Part shown: positions 46,375-56,925 of the stretch, piece after piece
Numbering within the stretch: the first letter of the stretch is position 1
Layout of the letters: each line of letters starts with the position of its first letter
NCBI GenBank assembly: GCA_016929095.1
Contig: JAFGJM010000039.1
Location: forward strand, 1 to 64,000
DNA from: Anaerolineales bacterium
GTDB taxonomy: Bacteria > Chloroflexota > Anaerolineae > Anaerolineales > UBA4823
Direction: 5' to 3'
DNA length: 64,000 bases
Made by a program: the position numbers and the translations under genes
The notes under the pieces: generated by a model
Seen by the model: the letters and a program-made list of their open reading frames with translations, nothing else
What the model was told of the DNA's origin: nothing
The model's database searches: none

Positions 46375-47961
46375 TTAATCGAATCGCCAATTGGATTCAC
46401 ACCAATACACCTCTTGCGCTGGACTGGTCACCTTCCAAAAAGAATCATTATTAAAGGTGTGATATTCTCTCAAACGGTCATCTATCGATAGCAAAGCATT
46501 TCTTGCCCGCCAATGGGAAAGCTGGAATGATTGCCAGTTTTTCTGCGGTAAGACAACAGATGGTTTGATTTTCTGCATACATGCCAACGAAGCGCCAAGC
46601 GCATCTCGGGTTTGCGCAGGCAGCGAGGGTGATTGATACAACGATACCAGGGTAGGAACCGCATCGGTGGATAAGGAGGCAAGATAAGCGGTATCGACCT
46701 CATCACCTTGAATGGCACGCTGTGCATTGCGCTGGACTATAAAACCATCCACATTGAGAAAATTGATTGATAAAGCAAATCCTAATGCAACCAATAAAAC
46801 TGAATTGGTGAATAGTCGTAGGCGTTGTAAGATTTCCAGAATTACGGTAATCACTAACAATACGCCTAACCAAATTATGAACACATGTGAATAGGTTCGT
46901 AAACGGGTAAAACCATAAAATGATTCGTAGAGTAATAATCTTTGGAACGCCGATACCAGAATGATGCTTAATAAGCTGACTAAAAAGAAATTCAACACAG
47001 AAAACACTCTGCGATGCAGGATTGTCTCGCGGCGGGTTATATGACTCAAGCTATAAATCAGCGCCAGGGTAAATATTGCCACAGAGATCAACTCTCCGAA
47101 ACCACGCCGGGCGTATTCGGAGTATGTATACCCATCAATATGAATATTGGTTTGACCGCCGAAAAAATATTGGAATTGAATGATCACAAATGAAGTGAAC
47201 AAGATACTTATGCCACCAAGCACAATAACAGCCTCGGTAAACCCAAGAAATGGTATGATACCGGATCCGTTATTGGTTTGAACGACTTTTAAGATGCTTT
47301 TTTCAAGGGAATGATAATAAACGCCTACCAGAGCATAGGCGATAAACAAGATAACCATGAACCGTAAAATATATTCGGGCAGTCTTTCAATACTGAATAT
47401 ATCAATGAATGCACCGATTTTTTGGGCAAATATTGCATCCGCCGCGCTGAGCAGAGTCGTGTAGATGATCATGATCGGCAAAGCGATGAGTATGCCGCGC
47501 ATGACATGCCAAATTTTCCGGGAGGGAATTTTTTTAGCGGTCTCGTTTTGGGGTTCTTTTGTCCGTGAGGTTGCTAATACCGGATGGATGAGTACGCTCT
47601 GACAAAGATTTAGAAAACCCGATAAATAGTCAATAAAGCCGTACTTTAACCAGCTATCCCCCAAAATGGACATCGCCAGGATTTGTAATACCAGCAAAGT
47701 GCAGCTAATCGATAGTAAAAGACTGAGAGGTTCCTGGCGGATAAAGGATAATATGGAAAATACAGTTATGGGAATAAGCAGGATTAATGATTTAGCCGAT
47801 GGCTTTTGTTTCTCAATGAAAAACAAGAACAATCCTGATAGGACGCATAATCCTACGAAAATAGCAAAAGATATCCCGGGTGTTTTATCCCAAAAGAGGA
47901 AATCCCAAATCCAACCAAGAATTAAAGCTGTCAGCCAATAGTGATTAATACGCTTTGACAT
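46375..47961 (-). CDS. Polytopic membrane protein, DUF4173 (DUF4153) family
   Basis: About 528 residues with roughly 12 hydrophobic segments and a 100-residue soluble C terminus (NVDGFIVQRNAQRAIQGDEVDTAYLASLS is the recognisable family segment, reading across two short motifs). GGAGGT precedes the ATG at 47961. Function of the family is unknown. Divergent from the histidine kinase gene to its right. Confidence 0.78.
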   Translation of the reverse strand: MSKRINHYWLTALILGWIWDFLFWDKTPGISFAIFVGLCVLSGLFLFFIEKQKPSAKSLILLIPITVFSILSFIRQEPLSLLLSISCTLLVLQILAMSILGDSWLKYGFIDYLSGFLNLCQSVLIHPVLATSRTKEPQNETAKKIPSRKIWHVMRGILIALPIMIIYTTLLSAADAIFAQKIGAFIDIFSIERLPEYILRFMVILFIAYALVGVYYHSLEKSILKVVQTNNGSGIIPFLGFTEAVIVLGGISILFTSFVIIQFQYFFGGQTNIHIDGYTYSEYARRGFGELISVAIFTLALIYSLSHITRRETILHRRVFSVLNFFLVSLLSIILVSAFQRLLLYESFYGFTRLRTYSHVFIIWLGVLLVITVILEILQRLRLFTNSVLLVALGFALSINFLNVDGFIVQRNAQRAIQGDEVDTAYLASLSTDAVPTLVSLYQSPSLPAQTRDALGASLACMQKIKPSVVLPQKNWQSFQLSHWRARNALLSIDDRLREYHTFNNDSFWKVTSPAQEVYWCESNWRFD

Positions 47962-48213
47962 GAATACCTCCTGTGTAACGATGAGTAGTGTATGTCGAAA
48001 AAGCTGGCGAAAGCTATCATTGAATTTCAAAACCTATCGAAATAAATTCATTTCATGTGAAAAAGGCGGAGGGGGCAATGACTGGTTTGCATATCCGTTA
48101 GAAGTGATGAATTTACTACTCAATTTTCCTGATTGAATAGTAAAATAATAGGAAGTTTAAGCGAAGCATCACCCGTAATATATTGGTAAAGTTTACTCGT
48201 AGGAGATGGGAAG

Positions 48214-50658
48214 ATGCCACGATTTTTTGAAAAACAAGAATGGGGGCTTACATTTGATCGAAAAAATACATCCCTACGCGCACGTCTTATCGATGTGTTT
48301 TTACTGATATTTTTGGTTATTGGCATTATCATTATTAGCATAACGCTTATCGAATACCCTCCATTCGACCCCACTTTGGAAAAAGATATCACCGCTTTAT
48401 ACATAGGCACTTCATTTATTTTAGTTAGTGTCGGTGTGATCTATGTCCTAAAACGTTGGATATCTGTTGATGCTGCCAGTATTCTATTGTTATTGTTTTT
48501 ACTTATTGCGATCACCATTTCGGATACGCCTATAGAAGTGACAGAAGGGAGAACACTGATCGTTTTTTCTCTTCCCATCGTGATTGCCAGTGTTTTATAT
48601 CGCCCGTGGGGAAGCTTCATTTTTGCGGGGTTATGTAGTTTAATCGTCATTTTTTTGGAAGTCAATTATGTACACGGGGATATCAATATTATTGCTTTTA
48701 TCGTATTTTTCCTTTTAGCATTAGCTGCCTGGTTATATGCCCGCGGCCGGGATAATGCCGTGTACTCACTCTATCAATCGGTTAAAAAAATCGAAGAAGC
48801 CAATGAGGAAATTCAAAATCTTGCGAAATTTCCAAAAGAAAACCCAAACAGCATTATGCGGGTGAGTCCTGATGGGAAACTTGTTTATGCCAATCCAGCC
48901 AGCCAAAGCATCATCGATCATTGGCATTGCCGACCTGGCGAACCTATCCCCCAAAAATATCAAGAAATCGTAATGCAATGCCTTCAGGAACAGCATCAAC
49001 AGGAGATTCAAATTGAGGTTAAAGGCCGAGTATTTTCATTGGTTTTTGCACCGATCATTGATGCGAATTACGTCAATATTTACGGGGGAGATGAAACGGA
49101 ACGAGTCCGTGGAGAAAAAGCGCTGCGTGAGAGTGAACAACGTTATCGACAATTATTCGATACGATGCAGGATGGGTTTTCTTTGCACGAAATTATCTGC
49201 GATGAGCAAGGAAAACCTGTAGATTATCGATTTTTAGAAGTCAATGCTGCTTTTGAGAAATTAACCGGGGTACCTGCAGAAAAAATAATTGGTAAAACCG
49301 TGTTGGAGATATTTCCAAATACTGAAAGGGAATGGATTGATAATTACGGAAAAGTAGCACTTACGGGGAAGTCGATAAGGTTTGAGAATTATGCCCAAGC
49401 AATAGGTAAGTATTTTGAGGTAGTTGCCTATTCCCCGCGGGAAAACCAATTTGCTGTATTATCCAAGGATATTACAGAACGAAAAAACACTGAAAAGGAA
49501 TTAGAAAAATCCAGGGAGCGCGAGCGGACATTAGCAGATATTTTGGAGCATGCCTCACAGCCTTTTGCCACTGGATATCCGGACGGCCGTATCACTGCTA
49601 TCAATGCGGCATTTTGTGAACTGGTGGGGTATTCTTTGGAAGAACTACAAAATATGTCTTGGATAGAAGACATCACACCACCAGAGTGGCGCCAATTTGA
49701 ACAAGATCAACTATCGATCGCCGAAACAACCGGACAATCTATCCGCTATGAAAAAGAGTTGCAAAGAAAAGACGGAAGCAAAGTACCGGTTGAATTGTTA
49801 GTCCATTTGGTAGAAGACGAGCAGGGCAAGCAAGATTATTATTATGCATTCGTTACCGATCTTACCGAACGTAAAAAAGTAGAGCAGGAAATCCGAATGC
49901 TTAATCTCGAATTAGAACAAAGGGTTATTGACCGCACCAAGCAGTTGGATAACACACTTTCCGAATTGGAATCCTTTGCCTATTCTGTTTCGCACGATTT
50001 GCGCGCCCCATTACGAACTATTGATGGTTTTAGTCAGGCGTTGGAAAGTGAGTATTCAAGGGAATTGCAAGGGGATGGGTTACATTACCTCGAACGTGTC
50101 CGCTCGGGTGTTAAACGAATGGATCAATTGATCGCCGATTTATTAAAATTATCCCGGGTCACACGCCAGGAAATAAATTATGAACAAGCCGATCTCAGTA
50201 AAATCGCGCGTGAGATACGGGATGAATTACAGCACAATCAACCAGACCGCATGGTTGTATGGGATATTCAAGAAGGAATTAAAGCTTTCGGCGATGTTCA
50301 TTTACTCAAGGTGGCGGTTGGAAATTTGCTGCAAAATGCCTGGAAATTTACTGGTACAACAGAGAATGCATCGATTCAATTCGGTTGTATGGACAACGAT
50401 GGGCAGAATATTTATTATGTGCGGGATAATGGTGTTGGCTTTGATATGAAATATGCGGATAAATTATTTGGCGCCTTTCAACGACTTCACAGTGTCAAGG
50501 TGTTTCCTGGCTCGGGCATTGGATTAGCGACGGTTCAACGGATTATCCACCGCCATGGAGGAAAAATCTGGGCTGAATCGGCGGTAAACCAGGGGGCGGT
50601 GTTTTATTTTATGTTAGATGAAAGAAATATTGACGGAGTGAATGAAAGCACCGGGTAA
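48214..50658 (+). CDS. Membrane-bound PAS sensor histidine kinase
   Basis: An 814-residue kinase. Six membrane helices lie in residues about 25-190, then three or four PAS domains (about 205-300, 305-425, 440-560), each of the last two ending in the DITERK or DLTERK signature. The HisKA box is SYSVSHDLRAP with phospho-acceptor H594, and the HATPase domain (about 690-805) has N, G1 (DNGVGFD) and G2 (GSGIGLATV) motifs. It resembles phytochrome-like or cyanobacterial Hik kinases. The next gene encodes a receiver protein, so the two may form a phosphorelay. Confidence 0.92.
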   Translation: MPRFFEKQEWGLTFDRKNTSLRARLIDVFLLIFLVIGIIIISITLIEYPPFDPTLEKDITALYIGTSFILVSVGVIYVLKRWISVDAASILLLLFLLIAITISDTPIEVTEGRTLIVFSLPIVIASVLYRPWGSFIFAGLCSLIVIFLEVNYVHGDINIIAFIVFFLLALAAWLYARGRDNAVYSLYQSVKKIEEANEEIQNLAKFPKENPNSIMRVSPDGKLVYANPASQSIIDHWHCRPGEPIPQKYQEIVMQCLQEQHQQEIQIEVKGRVFSLVFAPIIDANYVNIYGGDETERVRGEKALRESEQRYRQLFDTMQDGFSLHEIICDEQGKPVDYRFLEVNAAFEKLTGVPAEKIIGKTVLEIFPNTEREWIDNYGKVALTGKSIRFENYAQAIGKYFEVVAYSPRENQFAVLSKDITERKNTEKELEKSRERERTLADILEHASQPFATGYPDGRITAINAAFCELVGYSLEELQNMSWIEDITPPEWRQFEQDQLSIAETTGQSIRYEKELQRKDGSKVPVELLVHLVEDEQGKQDYYYAFVTDLTERKKVEQEIRMLNLELEQRVIDRTKQLDNTLSELESFAYSVSHDLRAPLRTIDGFSQALESEYSRELQGDGLHYLERVRSGVKRMDQLIADLLKLSRVTRQEINYEQADLSKIAREIRDELQHNQPDRMVVWDIQEGIKAFGDVHLLKVAVGNLLQNAWKFTGTTENASIQFGCMDNDGQNIYYVRDNGVGFDMKYADKLFGAFQRLHSVKVFPGSGIGLATVQRIIHRHGGKIWAESAVNQGAVFYFMLDERNIDGVNESTG

Positions 50659-50715
50659 TTTTTTCATACAAAATGACTGGCGAAAAGACTGTCGAAAAGA
50701 CGGGTGAGGATAACC

Positions 50716-53700
50716 ATGAACGATGTAATTCATCTATTAATTCTAGAAGATTCACAAGATGACGCCGACTTGATCATTCTGCGCCTAAAAAAAGAAGGCT
50801 ATAACATTAATTTTCAAAGAGTAGAAACTGAGGCGGAATTTAAATCCGCGCTTGATTCCTCGATTGACCTGGTCATTGCAGATTATTCCCTGCCGCAATA
50901 TACTGGCTTGCAAGCTCTGGAAGATTTAAAAACAATAGGATTGGATATTCCATTTATTTTGGTATCCGGTACGATGGGTGAAGAGATCGCGGTAGAGGCC
51001 ATCAAGCAAGGTGCAGCAGATTATTTACTAAAGGATCGTCCTATGCGGTTGGGCGCAGCCGTGAGAAATGTGATGCAAGAACGACAGTTGCGCACCGATA
51101 AGAGAAAAGCGGAGCGGACAACTCAACGTATGGAGACGCGGTTGAAAATTTTATACCAGGCAAGCCAGGAAATTGCCCGCGTTAGCCTGGATTTGGAACA
51201 GGTATTTGCCGCCATTCATCATGCTGCGCAAAAATTAATGTCTGTTGAAGCTTTCGCGATCACATTAATCGATGATAAAACGGCAGAGAATCACGCCGTC
51301 TATCTCATCGATAAAGGAGAACGTTTACCGGAAAAACGCATTCCGCTTAATAGGGGATTAACAAGGTATGTCAGCAAATCCGGTAAACCATTTTTGGTTA
51401 ACGATTACAAAGTAGATGATCAAATCGATGTCGTACATTTTGGAACAGAGGAACACGTTAAGTCGATCCTGGCTGTACCAATGTTCGTTGGAGAGAAGAT
51501 GATTGGCATGCTCTCCGCACAATCATACCAAAGCGGCGCATATTCAAGCGAAGATCAAACATTGTTAGAGATGCTCTCTACTCACGCCGCGGCAGCTATT
51601 CAAAATGCACGCCTCCATGCTGCGATCCGTGAAAGTGAAGAGAAATATCGCTTGATTACCGAGAATATTAGTGACACGATTTGGTTAATGGATATGAATA
51701 CTCACGTCACGTATATGAGTCCTTCATTAGCGAAAGCGCAGGGATATTGTTCATTGGAAGAATTAAATTCAATTCCTCTAAACCAGCACATAACTCCTGA
51801 ATCGTATAATCGTTTACTTCATATTTCCTATGGGGAGTTAACAAAGGAAAATCTTGCCAAAGCTATCTCCCAATTATCACATCCCGTTGAAATTGAATTT
51901 ATTCGTAAAGATGGAACAACATATTGGAGTGAGATTACCTTTGTTTTGGTTAGAGATTCAGAGGGGGAACCAGATGGTATTATTGGGGTGGGACGTGATA
52001 TCACCGAGCGAAAACAAGCTGAAAAAGCCCTGCGGGAATCGGAAATGAAATATCGCTCGCTGTTCGAAAATGTATTGGATGGTGTGTGTCGAACAACTCC
52101 TGAAGGCGACATCTTAACGGTAAATCCCGCTTTAGTGAAGATGTTAGAGTATGACTCTATAGATGAGCTCATGACAATCACCAACGCTCTGGATTGGTGG
52201 TTTGACCCTGGCGAAAGAGAAGAGTGGAAAAGTGAATTGGAAAGGCTGGGCGAGCTTTCCAATTACGAAGTGGTATTTAAAACAAAAAATAATAGAAAGT
52301 TGGCTTTGCTTAATAATGTCAGTGTTCACCGCAATGAAGAAGGGAAAATCGTATATTATCAAGGCACACTCACAGATATCACCGAGCGTATTCAACGGCA
52401 ACGTGAATTGGAAGCATTAAATATCGTGGGGGAGGGATTGCGGACTGCCAATGCCGCATCGGAAATATTACCAGTAATACTTAATGAGATCATGAGTGTA
52501 GTGGATGCTCATGGGGTGGCAATTGCAACCCTGGATGAATATACCGATGATATTCTCATTAAATCAAAATCGGATAGTGAAGGTGAAATCCAGGATATTC
52601 ATATGCGTTTTGGAGAGGGCATTACCGGGAAAGTATTTGAAACAGGGAAATTGTATATCAATGATGATGTCTCCAAAGATCCGGATCTATTTATCAAGGA
52701 TTTTGTACAACCAATGGCTGGCGTTTGCATCCCATTATCGACCTCGGGCAAATTGATCCATGCTCTATGGGTATTTCGAGATTATAAATTTGAAGCCGAT
52801 GAACTACGCATCTTGGAAGCCATTGCCGATATGGCAGCCAATGCGTTGCAACGCGCCTCGCTTTTCGAAAAAACGGCGCTTCAACTTCGTCAATTGACTT
52901 CTCTGCAGGCTATCGATCATGCCATCACGGGCAGTATGGATTTAAATGTCACTTTAAATATTTTATTGGATCAGGTGATCACTCAATTAAATATTCATTC
53001 CGCTGCGGTGTTACTGTTTAACTCGATATCTCAAACATTGGAGTATTCTGCCAGCAAAGGGTTTACAACAGAAAATTTAAAGAAGTACCGAGCCAGGCGA
53101 GGAGGCGGTTTGGCTTCTCAGGCAGTCACCAGGCTTGAAATTATCACCTGCGAGATGGGTGGCTGCCCGGATTATCCATTTTTATCCGAGACGGGTTATG
53201 TGACGCAGATCGCGGTACCTTTAATTGCCAAGGGGCAAGTAAAAGGGGTTTTAGAATTATTCCATCGCGATAATCTGGTGACTACTCCCGAATGGCGGAA
53301 TTTTTTCGAGACTTTAGCCTCTACCGCAGCTATATCCATTGATAACGCCACACTGTTTGCGGATGTTCAGCGGGCAAATATCGAATTATCCATGGCTTAC
53401 GATGCAACGATTGAAGGCTGGTCTCGGGCATTGGATTTGCGCGATCAGGAAACCGAAGGGCATACCCAACGTGTAGTACAGATGACATTGGAGCTGGCGA
53501 ACGATTTGGGTATAACGGGAAAAGAACTCATTCATATTCGACGCGGCGCGTTATTGCATGACATAGGAAAAATGGCAATACCCGATAGTATATTGCTTAA
53601 ACCGGGTCCATTAACAGATGAAGAATGGGTCGTCATGAGACAGCATCCTGTTTATGCATACCAGCTTCTGCACCCAATTCCTTACCTTCGCCAGGCATTG

Positions 53701-53958
53701 GATATCCCTCATTGCCATCACGAAAAATGGGATGGCACCGGGTATCCAAGAAACCTGAAAGGCACCCAAATTCCACTTTCAGCCCGCATATTTGCGGTAG
53801 TCGATGTATACGACGCACTGACATCAGACAGACCCTATCGGGCAGCCTGGAGTAAAGAGGAAGCGCTGGCTTATATTCGCAAAAATATAGGTACACATTT
53901 TGAACCGAAAGTTGTCGATGCGTTCAATAAGTTTATAAGCACTAACGGTAATTATTAG
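50716..53958 (+). CDS. Receiver-GAF-PAS-PAS-GAF-GAF-HD-GYP signalling protein
   Basis: About 1080 residues. Receiver domain 1-125 with phospho-acceptor D56 (VIADYSLPQ); GAF about 145-295; PAS about 310-435 and 440-565, both ending in DITER; two GAF domains about 570-720 and 735-885; and an HD-GYP domain from about 890 with HDIGKMAIPD (H948), HHEKWDGTGYP and DVYDALTSDRPYR, all needed for cyclic di-GMP hydrolysis. GAGGA precedes the ATG at 50716. It is a likely c-di-GMP phosphodiesterase output of the kinase 57 nt upstream. Confidence 0.92.
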   Translation: MNDVIHLLILEDSQDDADLIILRLKKEGYNINFQRVETEAEFKSALDSSIDLVIADYSLPQYTGLQALEDLKTIGLDIPFILVSGTMGEEIAVEAIKQGAADYLLKDRPMRLGAAVRNVMQERQLRTDKRKAERTTQRMETRLKILYQASQEIARVSLDLEQVFAAIHHAAQKLMSVEAFAITLIDDKTAENHAVYLIDKGERLPEKRIPLNRGLTRYVSKSGKPFLVNDYKVDDQIDVVHFGTEEHVKSILAVPMFVGEKMIGMLSAQSYQSGAYSSEDQTLLEMLSTHAAAAIQNARLHAAIRESEEKYRLITENISDTIWLMDMNTHVTYMSPSLAKAQGYCSLEELNSIPLNQHITPESYNRLLHISYGELTKENLAKAISQLSHPVEIEFIRKDGTTYWSEITFVLVRDSEGEPDGIIGVGRDITERKQAEKALRESEMKYRSLFENVLDGVCRTTPEGDILTVNPALVKMLEYDSIDELMTITNALDWWFDPGEREEWKSELERLGELSNYEVVFKTKNNRKLALLNNVSVHRNEEGKIVYYQGTLTDITERIQRQRELEALNIVGEGLRTANAASEILPVILNEIMSVVDAHGVAIATLDEYTDDILIKSKSDSEGEIQDIHMRFGEGITGKVFETGKLYINDDVSKDPDLFIKDFVQPMAGVCIPLSTSGKLIHALWVFRDYKFEADELRILEAIADMAANALQRASLFEKTALQLRQLTSLQAIDHAITGSMDLNVTLNILLDQVITQLNIHSAAVLLFNSISQTLEYSASKGFTTENLKKYRARRGGGLASQAVTRLEIITCEMGGCPDYPFLSETGYVTQIAVPLIAKGQVKGVLELFHRDNLVTTPEWRNFFETLASTAAISIDNATLFADVQRANIELSMAYDATIEGWSRALDLRDQETEGHTQRVVQMTLELANDLGITGKELIHIRRGALLHDIGKMAIPDSILLKPGPLTDEEWVVMRQHPVYAYQLLHPIPYLRQALDIPHCHHEKWDGTGYPRNLKGTQIPLSARIFAVVDVYDALTSDRPYRAAWSKEEALAYIRKNIGTHFEPKVVDAFNKFISTNGNY

Positions 53959-54095
53959 ACCGGATAGAAAACATCTGGGAATGGTTCTGGCATTTAATTT
54001 ATTGGTCGATATCTTGCAACGAGATAAAAAATCATCCTCCGGTTTTCTTTCCGCAGGGGAATGCATCAAATTGAAAGGCGTTTCAAAGAGCATAC

Positions 54096-55706
54096 ATGTC
54101 GGAACAAACCGCTCACATACTTTTATTAGCTGACCAGCCCGAAGAAGTTGCCAGCTTTCAAGACATGTTGGAAAAAGCAGGGGTTGAGAGCATCGAATTA
54201 CATCCCGTATTTCAATTTGAGACGGCGCTGGACAATTTAAACCAAATCCCTTTTGAAATCATAATAATTGACCTGAAAGTTGTCGTTGCGCGAGGGCAGG
54301 ATTTTATTACTTCGGTGAGGAATATTTGTGCAGATATCTCGATAATTTTATTGACCGATATCGAAAACTTGCATCAAGTCGACCCAATATTAAAGTACAG
54401 CGTGGATGATTGTCTGGTAAGAGAACACCTGCAGGGAGATTCTTTAGCCCGCACGTTGATATGTGCGATGGAGAAAAGACACTTAAAAAAGCAATTGTTA
54501 GCTGCCGAAGATACCTTGCAAAAATTGGTAGAACAAATCATAGATGGGATTCTGATCGTAGGGGCAGATAAGATCATTCAACATGCGAATGAATTTGCTG
54601 AAGTTATGTTTGGTAGTCCGCAGGGGGGATTGGCTGGCGCATTGTTTGAATACCCGCTGGTTAGTAATGGCAAAATGGACATCGAAATCCCGCGTAAAGA
54701 AGCGAAACCATTGAAAGTTGAAATGTATGTTGTACCCACTGAGTGGAAACATGAAGAAGTATATATGGTGATTTTACGGGATATCACCGAACAGCAGGAA
54801 GCGCAGGAGCAGTTACGCCTCAGCGCTAAAGTATTTGAAACCACCGCGGAGGGGATATTTATCACGGATAAGGATTCAAATATCATCTCAGCCAACCAAT
54901 CGTTTTCCGATATCACGGGTTATTCATTTCAAGAAGTTGTTGGAAAAAATGCGATGCAATTTCACTCGGATCACCGTGATTGTGAATTTTACCGTCAAAC
55001 CTGGAATTCAATAGCGATCACCGAGCGCTGGCAAGGAGAGATATGGAACCGCCGGAAAGATGGAGGAATTTACACGGAATGGGTCACCATCAGTACCGTA
55101 AAAGATGACCAGGGAGAATTGACTAACTATATTGTCATATTTACGGATATAAGCTCGCGCAAGCAATCGGAGGAGCGGTTAAAGCATCTGGCTACGCATG
55201 ATCCTTTAACTGATTTACCCAACCGCGACCTATTTTATGACCGGTTGGAGCAGGCGTTAATGCGCGCCCGAAGAAACCGCGTCAGCGAAAATACCCGCTG
55301 GATGATTGCGGTAATGCTGCTGGACTTGGACGGATTTAAATTGATCAACGATACGCTGGGTCACGCACAGGGAGATTACTTACTGCAAGTTGTAGCAAAA
55401 CGTTTGCAAAATTGCGTGCGGATGAGTGATTCGGTCGCCCGGTTGGGAGGGGATGAATTCACCGTCGTTATCGAAAACTTATCCGATGCCCGAAACCCTT
55501 CCCTGGTTGCGGAAAAGATATTAAAGGCACTGGCTGCACCGGTATTGTTGGCGGAAAAAGAATATTCCATAACCGCCAGCATTGGGATAAGTGTTTATCC
55601 CATAGACGGCGAGGACAGTATCAGTTTGCTAAAGCACGCCGATATCGCCATGTATCGCGCCAAGGAAAAGCACAATACCTTTGAGTATTATTCGCTTCCG
55701 CGATGA
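54096..55706 (+). CDS. Receiver-like/PAS/GGDEF diguanylate cyclase
   Basis: A 536-residue protein: a receiver-like N domain (about 1-120, with IIIIDLKVV in the acceptor strand), two PAS domains (about 135-240 and 245-360, ending DITEQ and DISSRK), and a GGDEF domain with an intact 451-455 GGDEF motif. Five residues before it, RMSD is an RxxD inhibitory (I) site, so product inhibition is expected. It makes cyclic di-GMP, the opposite activity to the HD-GYP protein encoded just upstream. Confidence 0.92.
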   Translation: MSEQTAHILLLADQPEEVASFQDMLEKAGVESIELHPVFQFETALDNLNQIPFEIIIIDLKVVVARGQDFITSVRNICADISIILLTDIENLHQVDPILKYSVDDCLVREHLQGDSLARTLICAMEKRHLKKQLLAAEDTLQKLVEQIIDGILIVGADKIIQHANEFAEVMFGSPQGGLAGALFEYPLVSNGKMDIEIPRKEAKPLKVEMYVVPTEWKHEEVYMVILRDITEQQEAQEQLRLSAKVFETTAEGIFITDKDSNIISANQSFSDITGYSFQEVVGKNAMQFHSDHRDCEFYRQTWNSIAITERWQGEIWNRRKDGGIYTEWVTISTVKDDQGELTNYIVIFTDISSRKQSEERLKHLATHDPLTDLPNRDLFYDRLEQALMRARRNRVSENTRWMIAVMLLDLDGFKLINDTLGHAQGDYLLQVVAKRLQNCVRMSDSVARLGGDEFTVVIENLSDARNPSLVAEKILKALAAPVLLAEKEYSITASIGISVYPIDGEDSISLLKHADIAMYRAKEKHNTFEYYSLPR

Positions 55707-55707
55707 A

Positions 55708-56814
55708 TTATGGCCTCGGTAAATTGGATGGCAGAGTAATGGGGGGCAAATTCGCCGGCCGTTTTCCCAACAACGCTTCGAAATCACCCAAACTATTCTT
55801 TGCCTGAGGCACTTGACCTCTGGCAAGCTGCATGGTAATCGTGTTAATTTTCTCAGAAAGCCCTTGCAATTTTGGACCGCCCTGCGCGTTCAAACCGGCA
55901 GAGGCATTTGCGCCGAGCAGGGCAATTCCATTCAATTCGTCATGGGTCAGCTTATTATCTTCCAGGGCGAGGTGGATGCCATCCACAAAGCCAAAGGCAT
56001 TGGCTAGAGCACTCTGCACATCGCCGGCGACGTTATCCGGTTGCACTGCAAGCGCATTTTGTGCCCGATCATCACGGTTCGATTGAAGAGATGTTGCCCA
56101 GTTTTGCGCCTGTGTTTGCGCTTCAGTTAAATAGACATTTGTTTGTTGGGCTGCTTGATTCAACTGGTCGATCGTCTCCTGGGCTAAAGCAGCGCCTTGA
56201 TTAAGCGTGTCACTGATTAATTGGAGAGAAGCCTCTAACGCAGCCGTATTTTGTGCCACTGCAGAAAGGTCTTCTTCCAGGGCAATTAATAATTCCAGGG
56301 TTTCAGTAGCCAGGTCGGCATATAGATCATAATATGCGCCAATCGCTTCCTCAGCCAAATAGATCGCTTCTTCGGTTGCCAGATAATAAGCTTCCATGGC
56401 AGCCACTTCTTCGGGAGTGAGTGTATTATCGGAGGTGGCTTGTGCTGTTGCAGCGGAAGCCTGTTCAGATGCCGTCACTGCGTCATTAACGGATTGTTCG
56501 ACCAAAGCCGCCAACTCTTCTTCGGTCAGGACAATATACTCAACCGAGGGGGTGGGAGTGGGAAAAAGAGTGGAGGCTTCGGCAGGAATTGAAGTGGGTT
56601 GAGGAGGCAATGCGGTGGTAGTTGCCGCGATTCCCGCCTCGATTGTTGCTTGCAGACTGGCTTCCGAATGGGCAGTGGCAGCCACAGCCGCATCGATAGT
56701 CGCCTGGGTATCAGGTTCAGCATCAGGGGGCGGCGTGGAGACCGATGTGCCACATGCCAGACTGATGATGATTACGAATGAAACGATCAATAGATGAGCG
56801 GGACTGCTTTTCAT
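55708..56814 (-). CDS. Lipoprotein with long Ala/Gln/Glu-rich coiled-coil
   Basis: About 368 residues. The signal peptide ends in the lipobox ISLAC. Two imperfect repeats (QATIDAAVAATAHSEASL, QATIEAGIAATTTALPP) are followed by a Pro/Thr linker and a helical region from about 100 to 290 that is almost free of aromatic residues and looks coiled-coil. AAAGGAG precedes ATG 56814. Its end is only 1 nt from the convergent cyclase gene. No function is apparent; a surface-anchored stalk is plausible. Confidence 0.72.
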   Translation of the reverse strand: MKSSPAHLLIVSFVIIISLACGTSVSTPPPDAEPDTQATIDAAVAATAHSEASLQATIEAGIAATTTALPPQPTSIPAEASTLFPTPTPSVEYIVLTEEELAALVEQSVNDAVTASEQASAATAQATSDNTLTPEEVAAMEAYYLATEEAIYLAEEAIGAYYDLYADLATETLELLIALEEDLSAVAQNTAALEASLQLISDTLNQGAALAQETIDQLNQAAQQTNVYLTEAQTQAQNWATSLQSNRDDRAQNALAVQPDNVAGDVQSALANAFGFVDGIHLALEDNKLTHDELNGIALLGANASAGLNAQGGPKLQGLSEKINTITMQLARGQVPQAKNSLGDFEALLGKRPANLPPITLPSNLPRP

Positions 56815-56925
56815 ACTTTTTGCTCCTTTATTCTTGGATATCTTACAGGTACTATAATTAAATTGAAAGATATTCACATAAAGAATCACCCAAAAATGGC
56901 TTACAGAAACGTAAATACCGGGTAA

